A stretch of 64,000 bases of DNA from contig CM066921.1 in NCBI GenBank assembly GCA_033964015.1, positions 26,889,355 to 26,953,354 on the forward strand. Reading direction: 5' to 3'. Below the pieces are notes generated by a model. It saw only the letters and a list, made by a program, of their open reading frames with translations, searched no databases and was not told the DNA's origin. The first letter of the stretch is position 1, and every line of letters starts with the position of its first letter. Of the stretch, positions 31,740 to 39,849 are shown one piece after another. The stretch is from Scolanthus callimorphus. Its lineage: Eukaryota; Cnidaria; Anthozoa; Actiniaria; Edwardsiidae. Both the position numbers and the translations under genes were made by a program.

Positions 31740-32456
31740 ATGTCGTTACTCGATGAATTTAAAAAGGTATATCCAAATGCGGATTTATCAAAATTTCATG
31801 AAGATAAAGACTGGTATGCGGAGGGCTTATTTGACCCGAGATATATCGGGTGGTATAATATGAATCATCACTGGTATGGAATTTGGGCAAAAGATCCAAA
31901 CGCTGCTGCTGTGACTAAGTTTACAGATATTCCGGTGGGTGACCGTAAAGATTTATTCAATGATTTGGGTATAGCGGCTCCACAATTATCATTCCCGGAC
32001 AGTTTGAAATTAACAACTAAAAAAAACCCTATTCCAGCGATAGACTTTGATACCGCCGCTTCAGATATCACGTCCTTGTTAACAGATCTGGATATTTATG
32101 TATCGCCTAAGCACGCTTTCAGTGTCAAGATGAGAGACATTTTCAAGGAGACTACCATAACGTTCAAGTCTGCAAAACAGTCGAGACGTTGGCTAAATGG
32201 TCCAGATTTTGGTTATTGGCCACAACAGCTTAACTTTGCAGTCTGGTGTGCAACCAGCGGATGTGGGGTGAGCCTACATGAGGCTGAGAAATATCCCCCT
32301 GTTGTGCGAAGTTTTTTTAATTTCCATGTCTATTTCACTGTTAGGAGGATATTATACGAGTTAGGTGTTCCTCTACCAGATGATACCGTATTTGATCAAA
32401 CAAATAACACCTTCAATAAAGTAGTTTTACAAAGGCTATGCCATGATTTGGCTTAA
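31740..32456 (+). CDS. Large unknown element protein, N-terminal part
   Basis: 238 residues in frame to TAA 32454-32456. It is a soluble, aromatic-rich protein with several Trp/Tyr blocks (FDPRYIGWYNMNHHWYGIW; RRWLNGPDFGYWPQQLNFAVW). The frame ends abruptly, and an overlapping frame (32447-33265) continues with equally coding-like sequence, so the gene is one protein of about 507 residues broken by one frameshift near 32440-32450. The family is not recognised. Its place after the structural genes and its own TTTAAAAAC box suggest a large virion or late protein. Confidence 0.75.
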   Translation: MSLLDEFKKVYPNADLSKFHEDKDWYAEGLFDPRYIGWYNMNHHWYGIWAKDPNAAAVTKFTDIPVGDRKDLFNDLGIAAPQLSFPDSLKLTTKKNPIPAIDFDTAASDITSLLTDLDIYVSPKHAFSVKMRDIFKETTITFKSAKQSRRWLNGPDFGYWPQQLNFAVWCATSGCGVSLHEAEKYPPVVRSFFNFHVYFTVRRILYELGVPLPDDTVFDQTNNTFNKVVLQRLCHDLA

Positions 32457-33265
32457 CAAACCCTGATTTTAGATGGAAAGGAGGGAGAAATTTTGGACTT
32501 GGTGATATTTTTGTTTACTATCCCGGTAGCGGGCGCGGGTCGGGTTATCAAAATGTACATGTTATTAGAGGATACGATACCGAGGCAAACGCATGGCCTA
32601 ATAAATTAAATTTATTCTCTGATGAAGGTGGAACTTACAATAACGGTAAATTAGTGTCTTTTATAAGAAATGATGATCACGGTGGAAGGCAGTACAATTG
32701 GTTCGTCCCTGTGAATGGTCATGGTTTGACTAGAGTGGGTCTAGGCCGGTTAAACCGTTCACTGGAAGCGTTTGTTTACAGTGTATTAGGCGCTCAAGTA
32801 AATGTTAGGTCTAGTATTGTAGGCAATAGCGGTTCAGCGGTTGAAGCACAGCAGGAGTTTTTGACCTTATTTGAAAGTGCCGTCATTGAAGAAAATATAT
32901 CCAAAAGCGTGCAACGCTATCAATTATCAGTCCAAGAGGCCAAACTTAGACTTAACCTAGCAATAGCCCCTGGAATTTGGCTCATGCCAGCTAATTTAAT
33001 AATCAACACTGAAAGCGTGACCGGTTATAATAATAAGTTGCTGAAGGCCACTAGTGATATGAGTTTTGGGGTGAATGATTCGCTTAATGAAGAATCAAAA
33101 CATGTTGGTATTCAGCACAGCTTGGGCCCTTCAAAGGTTAAGTTACCGCACGCGTCTACTGAGACGAAACCTAATATACACAGACCTATTGAAAAATCAA
33201 AACCAGACGCGACTAAGTCAAAAACAAAACCAGACGTAACCTCACAGCACGAAATAATATTTTAG
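32447..33265 (+). CDS. Large unknown element protein, C-terminal part
   Basis: The frame is open from 32447 and codes about 272 residues without needing a start codon; a GTG at 32654 is the only internal start. It begins with a Gly/aromatic-rich segment (GLGDIFVYYPGSGRG). It then has RVGLGRLNRSLEAFVYSVLG, a helical segment (AVIEENISKSVQRYQLSVQE) and a Lys/Ser/Pro-rich tail. The segment between 32447 and 32654 is as coding-like as the rest, which argues for a frameshift rather than two genes. Function unknown. Confidence 0.7.
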   Translation, partial: FGLTNPDFRWKGGRNFGLGDIFVYYPGSGRGSGYQNVHVIRGYDTEANAWPNKLNLFSDEGGTYNNGKLVSFIRNDDHGGRQYNWFVPVNGHGLTRVGLGRLNRSLEAFVYSVLGAQVNVRSSIVGNSGSAVEAQQEFLTLFESAVIEENISKSVQRYQLSVQEAKLRLNLAIAPGIWLMPANLIINTESVTGYNNKLLKATSDMSFGVNDSLNEESKHVGIQHSLGPSKVKLPHASTETKPNIHRPIEKSKPDATKSKTKPDVTSQHEIIF

Positions 33266-33558
33266 CGTTGACAGTTGTCGTGGGCGGTTTGACGTGGTTT
33301 CTATTTCGATAAATGCATTCCATTCATATCTTTACGACATAGCAACAAGCAATTTGAAAGGTGGATTTGATGTTTACTTTTTAGAGGCCTGTATCTAACG
33401 TCGCTCAGGAATGTGATTACGTCATAGGTCGAGAGGCAAGCCCCTCGAGCAGATGGTTGTCTCATGACCGGAAAACAATTCCAACTAGATGAGTCACACC
33501 AGGATACTACTAGGTAAATTTTCATTATGTAACACAATTCAGCGTTACATAATCTAAT
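33266..33558. other. Gap between structural block and right-arm genes
   Basis: No gene is seen. It carries palindromic element copy 2 and is the point where rightward and leftward genes converge, so transcript ends are expected here. Confidence 0.5.
33429..33448 (+). repeat. Palindromic element copy 2, intergenic
   Basis: TCGAGAGGCAAGCCCCTCGA is identical to copy 1 over 20 bp, but with different flanks. Confidence 0.85.
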
Positions 33559-33924
33559 CTAACGTGTCTCTTGTGTTGTGTGACACGCTTTACATTTCGC
33601 CTTCTGTCTGTTGTGTTCACATATTTGAGACCCGCCGCATAACTTACAAAAGAATTTCTGGATTCCATGAATACATATTCCTTTCCCGTTGCAGTCTTTG
33701 CAGATATATCTCGCTCGTTTATGTTCACAGAAGCTACCACCCTTGCATTCCTTACAGCGTGACTTACGACGGTCGTGAGGGCAAATTTGTGATCCATGAC
33801 AATCTCTACAGATATATTTAATTTTACCATGTAGACATTTGTAATCATTCTTGCGAGTTACGTCTGAGGATTTATTAGAAGCTGGATTTTGTGGCATCAA
33901 CTCTTTCACTGTTTGGTTCTTCAT
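33559..33924 (-). CDS. Zinc-binding repeat protein, five 18-residue CxH/CxxC repeats
   Basis: 121 residues. After a short basic N-terminus there are five repeats with an 18-residue period: Cys30, 48, 66, 84 and 102 each start C-x-H-x6-C-x2-C, with the consensus CxH...CKECxGSxIC. Each repeat supplies one C-x-H and one C-x2-C pair, so adjacent repeats can share zinc ions. Similar strings occur in algal, protist and giant-virus proteins; the match is by pattern only. A DNA- or RNA-binding regulator is plausible. The upstream box is a variant, TTTATAGAA. Confidence 0.8.
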   Translation of the reverse strand: MKNQTVKELMPQNPASNKSSDVTRKNDYKCLHGKIKYICRDCHGSQICPHDRRKSRCKECKGGSFCEHKRARYICKDCNGKGICIHGIQKFFCKLCGGSQICEHNRQKAKCKACHTTQETR

Positions 33925-33942
33925 TTTTTTAATAAAATATAT

Positions 33943-33951
33943 TTCTATAAA
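33943..33951 (-). promoter_or_regulatory. TTTATAGAA box (variant)
   Basis: Lies about 28 nt before the minus-strand ATG at 33924 and is preceded by GAATTGAAAACGG, the module also found at 34941-34970 and in both terminal repeats. Confidence 0.5.
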
Positions 33952-33955
33952 CCGT

Positions 33956-33979
33956 TTTCAATTCTTAACAGAATTGAAA
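33956..33979. terminator. TTTCAATTC/GAATTGAAA hairpin
   Basis: A perfect 9-bp stem with a 6-nt loop, placed between two leftward genes. It may act in transcript ending or be part of the promoter module. The role is inferred. Confidence 0.35.
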
Positions 33980-34050
33980 TTGTGACGATGTTAATCTCTT
34001 TAACACCTCCGCATAAATATCCTAATTTCCTTTCAAAAATTAGGACAATA

Positions 34051-34920
34051 TCATACCACATCAGGCGTATCCAGAACTAATGCAACTTCTTTTGCATGTT
34101 GTTTGATGGCCGACTCGGAAATGTCTGTCTTGGGGGCAAATTTCTTAAGACTAATATTCGAGGGGCTTGCCTCTCGAGCTCCCCCTCTACTATCCATTTT
34201 CTTTTTACATATCCAGTAATATATCAGAGCTGCTGCAACGGATTGAGGACGGGCACGGTTCAACTTGGAAGAGCGGTTTTTTGTCAAAGTGTAAAGGCGA
34301 ATTACTTCTTGCTTCTGTGTGGGAGAAGCTGAGAATTTATCCATCACGTCATGAATGTAATGTACGGCGGTAAGAGAAGTTGTGTGTATTGGAGAATCTT
34401 TAGGTGAATTGACATTCACAATTTTCAAGCCTTTATGACTAAACTTTTTGTTCAACCCAAAGATTTCCATCAAGTTCTTTGATGTTTGATATTTGCCAGT
34501 CATCTTATAGGAGTGATAAATACATGCGAACACGATCCCCTTACGTGTGTTTCCGCGGTAAATCCGACCTTTTGTTACCTGAGTGTAAATCTCGTTAGCT
34601 TTGGACACGATTGTTTCGCTGAAACCCATATTCTCAACATCCTTGTAAATATTCCTATCCTCGGACTTGCGCATTTGAACCCGGTTTGGATCCGAAGAGT
34701 GTTTGGTATCTGAATGACCGTAAAAACGCCATTCCTTTTCATGCATAATTATATGTTGTATCTGTTCTCCGCATTCCAGGCAAATTGTAATCCCGTTTTC
34801 TGTTATGAGGTCATTGTGGTCACAAGAAACGTCGCTATCCTCCCCCAACGAAGCCTCATCTGAGGTTCTCGTAGTCTCATATTCAGCTAGAGCTTGTTCA
34901 AAAAGTGCAAATTCTGCCAT
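34051..34920 (-). CDS. TFIIB-like transcription initiation factor
   Basis: 289 residues. Residues 33-50 form a zinc ribbon (C33-x-H35, then C47-x2-C50). EKEWRFYGHSD (61-71) and DPNRV (77-81) match the B-reader/linker of TFIIB. Two cyclin-like repeats follow: about 95-175 (RKGIVFACIYHSYKMTGKY) and about 180-285 (RPQSVAAALIYYWI). The order ribbon, linker, two cyclin folds is complete, so the product should recruit an RNA polymerase II-type enzyme to TATA-like promoters. The TTTAAAGA boxes in this element are likely targets (inference). Residues 246-255 (GGAREASPSN) come from a palindrome copy and seem inserted before the last helix of the second cyclin fold. Confidence 0.9.
   Translation of the reverse strand: MAEFALFEQALAEYETTRTSDEASLGEDSDVSCDHNDLITENGITICLECGEQIQHIIMHEKEWRFYGHSDTKHSSDPNRVQMRKSEDRNIYKDVENMGFSETIVSKANEIYTQVTKGRIYRGNTRKGIVFACIYHSYKMTGKYQTSKNLMEIFGLNKKFSHKGLKIVNVNSPKDSPIHTTSLTAVHYIHDVMDKFSASPTQKQEVIRLYTLTKNRSSKLNRARPQSVAAALIYYWICKKKMDSRGGAREASPSNISLKKFAPKTDISESAIKQHAKEVALVLDTPDVV
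34156..34184. repeat. Palindromic element copy 3, inside the TFIIB-like gene
   Basis: TCGAGGGGCTTGCCTCTCGA at 34158-34177 is the reverse complement of copies 1 and 2. The flanks ATT and GCTCCCC match copy 1 on the same strand, so the core is inverted within constant flanks. Confidence 0.85.
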
Positions 34921-34940
34921 GTTTAGAATTATAATTCCAT

Positions 34941-34949
34941 ATCTTTAAA
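34941..34949 (-). promoter_or_regulatory. TTTAAAGAT box
   Basis: Lies about 29 nt before the minus-strand ATG at 34920. It is preceded by AATTGAAAATGG as in the terminal repeats. Confidence 0.6.
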
Positions 34950-34952
34950 CCA

Positions 34953-34978
34953 TTTTCAATTCTTGGTGTAATTGAAAA
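34953..34978. terminator. TTTTCAATT/AATTGAAAA hairpin
   Basis: A 9-bp perfect stem with an 8-nt loop between two leftward genes, matching in position the hairpin at 33956-33979. Confidence 0.35.
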
Positions 34979-34997
34979 TATGATAGTCTTATTAGGT

Positions 34998-35369
34998 TTA
35001 GAAGTGCTCGAAGTAGATATTGCAGTTATTAGCATTGGAACTAATTGATTCATAACGCCATAGGCATCTGGAAGCAAATTCATCTAATATCTCCTCAATC
35101 CGCTCATACAATTTATATAAATCCCTTGATTCAGTTACTATATCTTCAAATGCATCGGAGAATATGGCTTTTGTTTTACTAGTATCAGATGGTATATCCA
35201 CTTCTATGAATGTATAATGCATTTCTAAAAACAATTTGATTGGTTTCTTTTGCTGCTTCATAATATCAACAATTTCATTGAGATCATCGATTTTGGTTTC
35301 CACTTTGGTTTCGACTTTTGTTTCGACTTTTGTTTCGATTTTGGTTTCGATATTATTGGTAGTTATCAT
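34998..35369 (-). CDS. Unknown right-end protein with ETK repeats, C-terminal part
   Basis: 123 residues. It has a KVET repeat tract (residues 9-23, charged and probably a linker), then an acidic helical domain (EMHYTFIEVDIPSDTSKTKA; KLYERIEEILDEFASR). There is no recognised motif. The frame is open upstream of this ATG past 35393, where the 41-residue frame 35393-35518 ends, so one shifted base near a T-run at 35402 would join them. It is probably the most promoter-proximal gene of the right arm. Confidence 0.6.
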   Translation of the reverse strand: MITTNNIETKIETKVETKVETKVETKIDDLNEIVDIMKQQKKPIKLFLEMHYTFIEVDIPSDTSKTKAIFSDAFEDIVTESRDLYKLYERIEEILDEFASRCLWRYESISSNANNCNIYFEHF

Positions 35370-35392
35370 GTAATCAGACTTCCAATCGTCAC

Positions 35393-35518
35393 CTATACTA
35401 AAAATTCTATTATTCCTTTCAGCACTGTTTCAGAAATTATTGTAGGTTTGATATATGTCGACTCAATATTCGACATATTAATCTTGGGTATCTGTGAATC
35501 CATTATATGATTGTCCAT
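35393..35518 (-). CDS. Right-end protein, N-terminal part (41 codons)
   Basis: A short frame whose ATG at 35518 is about 24 nt from the TTTAAAGAG box of the right terminal repeat, the same geometry as at the left end. It ends at TAG 35393-35395 in the overlap with the following frame. It is likely the 5' part of the gene at 34998-35369; a small independent peptide is the alternative. Confidence 0.5.
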   Translation of the reverse strand: MDNHIMDSQIPKINMSNIESTYIKPTIISETVLKGIIEFLV

Positions 35519-35534
35519 TTTTATTATAGTATTC

Positions 35535-35641
35535 ATCTCTTTAAACCATTTTTCAATTCTAGATTTTTAAAGGGAATTTTTTAAAGGGGATTTCACTAGG
35601 CTTTAACAGAAATCGGCCGATAATTACTCCAATATAGTAGT
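35535..35641 (-). repeat. Right terminal inverted repeat, 107 bp
   Basis: The reverse complement of 20373-20479 with one mismatch. The TTTAAAGAG box lies at 35537-35545 on the minus strand. Confidence 0.97.
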
Positions 35642-36635
35642 GAAATTGTGGCTGCTATTACACCGAGTCCTCTTAACTCTTCACAACTATTGCTCATGTT
35701 TCATGAATTTGTAGAAAAGTTGTAGACTGATTCAATTCCCTCCTCTTTACCAGCATATTATTTTTTTTTTGTTGCTGTGGAAACCAGCCACACCTCCACG
35801 TGTACAGTTTTGACCCTAATTCCTCAAAATTTTGATCCAACCTGCTAAAGGCTTCTGAAGCATCATGGCCTTTTTATGATAAAAAGATATGTTGCCAAGG
35901 CACTTTTTTCTCACATGAATATCGTCTTTTCTGGTATTGCGTCCATATCAAGTCCCGAGAGTTTGTTGCTATCGATGGACAGTCTGAAAAAAGATATCAC
36001 ACGATCGTATGTTTCAAAATAAAAAAATGCGAATTTTGAATCAAAACGAAATCTTTTTTAGTGGAAATTACTCAAAGAGCCAGTGTCAACCGCCATTTTG
36101 CAGCCTAGCAACATACCAAGTCGGAGAAAGCATCCATTTCCATCGGATTGTTTAGAGAATATAAAGCCATTTTGTCGGTTGAATTTGGTAAATCAAATCT
36201 GAAACTTTGTTTTTAGAGGTTTATTTAGATATTTTTGCACGCATTCGTCTTCTAATCTCAAACGAAAACAATGACAAAGGAGTAGCTGACACGGGCTCTT
36301 CGATGGGCGAGAGTTAAAATTCCCCTAAAAGGATCCCCCTCACCCTGCCAATAATAAGTTGCTTTATAATTATTTGCATGATTCAATACATGATTAAATA
36401 CATCACAAAGTGAGTGAGTTAATACACTTATAACACTGATAACTGCATTAGTTCAATCATAATGAACTACTGAGGGTTGACAGCTATGCACTACGCGATG
36501 CAAGCCGGTCGATGACTAAATTCCATGAATTATGTTTGCTTTTCACATGTTTCCTAATGTTTGTTATAAAAAGCTATTTATAGATGATAAAACCTCTCAA
36601 CTTGTTGACTTCTTTCTGTTTTGATCCGTTCATCA
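35642..36635. other. Right flank of the virus-like element
   Basis: Begins GAAAT, repeating the 5 bases before the left end. No gene was recognised. Confidence 0.5.
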
Positions 36636-36849
36636 AAGTAGCTTAATCTCGTTTTATAAAAAACGTGTCTGTCAAAATAACACTGGCTTTCGTTTCCTAG
36701 TGGTCTCTTCAACCTATGCCTTCGACTTGAACGCTCTAAAAGTAATTGCGAGGCATAAAACCACAATTTTCTTTTGGGCATGCGTCGATGGCTGTCACCA
36801 GAACCTCCCCCGCGCGGTTACGAGCCGGGGAGCTCTGGGTACGAGAATG
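36636..36849 (+). repeat. Dispersed repeat, about 214 bp
   Basis: From GTAGCTTAATCTCG to GGTACGAGAATG. An inverted copy lies at 39385-39600. Shorter copies of its last 60 bp are at 39650-39705 and 18975-19025. The shared end holds the CCCCG...CGGGGAGCTC palindrome. Confidence 0.8.
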
Positions 36850-37376
36850 ACTACATTGAGATTCCCAGCTGTATGTATAAGGGATTAGGAAGATAAGACT
36901 TTCGGTATAACAAAGTGTAAAGCTGTCGCAATTCATTACAAATCGCGACAAAAGCGTATTAATGATTGCGACAGCAGAATGGAGAATGACGCCCTCCAGA
37001 AACAAATCCTATTTGATAAAAGGACCACCAACATTATATGGTGGAACTCCTCCAGATAGATCTATTGCTAGCCAAGAAACTGATGACGGACATAACGAAG
37101 TTCGATCATCTGCTTCGAGGACACTTCCCGGAGCAGTTGTGCCCTGAGGCCAAGGATAGGCCAACAGCTGCTCAGGTATATTAAGGCATGGGTGTTTTTC
37201 AAAAAAATGCGAAAAATACTGAAAAAAATTCTCTAGGGTAGATAAAATATCTTCTGTAGAATGCTTTTCGTTAAGGTTGGTACACCCGGTGAGACGTTTC
37301 ATTTGATGTATTTGGTTACCATGTCAACGGGTTGCGTGACTTGTAAGAGCGTGACAAAGGCACAATTTTCTTTCAG

Positions 37377-37660
37377 TCCTCTGCATTCGATGGGGGTCAT
37401 ACCAATGGTTTCCCAATGGGTCTTATTATGACCAGTGTCGGGCGTATATTACCATTCCAACGAGGATGGGTGTCCAAGTTATCCACATTTTAAGAAAAAG
37501 AGAGGTATCATATTACATCATCACAAATAAGGCTATCCTAAAAAACATTTCCAGCCATCCTCGTTGGATCAATAATCTACACTATATAACAAACACTATA
37601 ATGCACTCTGGGGAACGATTTCGCTTTTCCCCATTGAATGCAGAGGCCATTTTCCTAGAA
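37377..37660. mobile_element. Foldback MITE, degraded
   Basis: CCTCTGCATTCGATGGGG near 37378 pairs with CCCCATTGAATGCAGAGG near 37631, and CCAACGAGGATGG with its complement near 37557. The arms are imperfect. Confidence 0.55.
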
Positions 37661-38667
37661 ATTAAATTTGAGGTCAGAGGTCATGCATTTGTTGCCATAG
37701 AGACCAACATTGGTGAAAATGATTGAGAATGATCAAAGGTATTCAAATGTAGATTGTTTGGATCACTCAGAGGCATTGATTTTGAGATGGACCACCCCCT
37801 TCAGTTTACGTCCGCCATTTTGGATCGGGCTTCCGCCCAGGCCTTAACTTACCTGAGAGGGAAAACATGATGATGATTACGTAAGTTGCGACAACTTTAT
37901 CACCACGGGGTACTCAAATATAAAATGACGGAGGTTCCGACGTATTTTTTTGGGTATGAAATTTGTAGTAAAAGTATATTTTTATGTTGCAAATTCTACG
38001 AGGTATTTTTTGGGTGTTGAAACTTCTGACAGGCTAGTTGATCATGAAGATACTGCCTTGACCTTGAGCTGAAGCAATTTCCGGGAAACATAATGGGGCG
38101 GGCATCATGTGTTGCTGGTAGTAAATAGCATTTTTAGGCTAAGGTTGGGTATTCTTTTGGGTATCAAATTTTGGGAGCAGGTATTTTTTGGGGTATCAAA
38201 TTTGGAGCTCCGTCGGACCTCACCCCCCCCCCCCCCCCCCGTCATTTTTATATTTGAGTCCCCGCCTCCATCCCCCCCCCCCCCTGGAACTTTATCACAA
38301 ATCATGGCAGTCATTACAAATTGGAACAGAATACACGACGATTTCTTTTGTGCCACTTACATGATGCCTCTCATGTGATTGCCGTCAAAACTTCCAACTT
38401 CAATCTTAGATATGCTGTTATTTGACAATTTCCTTGAAGACAAAACCATTTAAACAAATTCTGTCCATACTATTTATTAATTATTGATATACCTGCAAAA
38501 AATATCGATTTTGATTGGTTAGGATCAGTGCAATTTAAAATTGCAATAACATAAATTGCACTACAAATTCTGTCCAACAAACAAACAAATAAAAATACAA
38601 ACAAACAAAAAATTATGTAAAGAGAGAAAGAAATATAAATAATATGTTGTAATGTATACATTGTGTA

Positions 38668-38765
38668 AGTCACCCGCCTCGATTAGCAGTGGGTGCTACT
38701 TGCGGGTAACTTTCAACATAAATTTATTTTATTTTTGAATAAAATGATGATGATGATGATGATGA
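38668..38765 (+). mobile_element. LINE 3' tail with (GAT)n end
   Basis: CACCCGCCTCGATTAGCAG and GGGTGCTACTTGCGGGTAAC end in AATAAAATGATGATGATG. A related tail is at 52655-52742. A GAT-type microsatellite 3' end is usual for CR1/L2-like elements. Confidence 0.65.
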
Positions 38766-39384
38766 CTACAAAATAATTGCAATGAAAATAAAAATGCAAA
38801 ATTCATGAAGCTGAGTGGCTAAATTAAATAAATGGAAATCTATGTAAGAACCAATCAAATCCCTCGCAGTCACATGCGTCAGGTGCAGTTTGACATTGAA
38901 TTTTTGAGCGTTTCATGTGACATGCTCGCTCGACCAATAAGATACTAAAAACAATCAAAATTGACGTGTTGTATTCTAAATTGACAGTAATGCCACACTA
39001 GCAACATAAGCGTCAAACTAGTATGTCAATTTCATGCAATGGCATAGCGAGCCCACGCTAGCGGAGCGCCATACCCAAGAAATGATATTAAAAAAATTCT
39101 TCTGGTGTTGTCTTTTTTGTACATTTGTGGATTATTGTGTGTGTCACTTACAGACGGTACACTGTCCTCGGGATTGAACCAACCTCCATCGATGTGATCA
39201 AATTATGCGACAGATCAATGTCACTGAGAAAAAATAAGACCAAATGAGAACTTCAAATATTGCTTTGAACGTTAAATATTTATGAAAAAGTCAATTCACA
39301 GTGTGATCTATCCTCAACTGCGTGCATTATATGGTTGGGAAGCGCATAAAATGCGCGCGTCTGTCTCCATTGTTTGCAACGTGC

Positions 39385-39600
39385 CATTCTCGTACTCAGA
39401 GCTCCCCGGCTCGTAACCTCGCGGGGGATACTCTGGTGACCGCCACCGACGCATGCTAAAAAAAATGTGGTTTTGTGCCTCACAAATACTTTTAGAGCGT
39501 CCAAGTTGAAGGCACAGGCTGAACTGACGACTAGGAAACGAATGCCAGTGTTATTTTTTACAGACACGTTTTTTTTAAGCGAGATTAAGCTACTTTTATG
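39385..39600 (-). repeat. Dispersed repeat, inverted copy
   Basis: The reverse complement of 36636-36849 with scattered substitutions. Confidence 0.8.
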
Positions 39601-39849
39601 AACGCGTGCGCGACATTTTTGCCAAAATCAGCGAAGGCCCTCAAATGGATGTCACCAGAGCCTCCCCTGCGGGGCGACGAGCCTGGGAGCTCAGGGTTCG
39701 TGAATGTGGGTATTGTGGTTATGTCCATGCCATTGGGTTTAACCCGCTGCTAAACAGCCTTATACCTTGTCATGCATACTTACCCAATCATAGAACCTTT
39801 GCGAAACAGCCCGCCCCTCCAAATCCTCAGCATATTATTGTAAAGTAAA

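Larger units (their letters stand above)
20373..35641. mobile_element. Maverick/Polinton (adintovirus-type) element, 15.27 kb
   Basis: The complete unit is bounded by 107-bp inverted repeats and encodes the family's hallmark set: protein-primed DNA polymerase B, retroviral-type integrase, double jelly-roll capsid protein, FtsK/HerA-type packaging ATPase and a probable penton protein. Gene order is polB (+), int (-), a structural block (+), and three leftward genes at the right end. The terminal repeats differ at one position, suggesting recent insertion. GAAAT precedes and follows the unit (20368-20372 and 35642-35646), a 5-bp target duplication where 6 bp is the usual Polinton value. Several frames are broken by single frameshifts, so this copy may not be competent as assembled. 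Confidence 0.95.
36850..39384. other. Gene-free stretch between inverted dispersed repeats
   Basis: Holds the degraded foldback at 37377-37660, a MITE-like poly-C pair at 38221-38284 around ATTTTTATATTTGAGTCCCC, and the LINE tail at 38668-38765. No gene was recognised. Confidence 0.45.
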
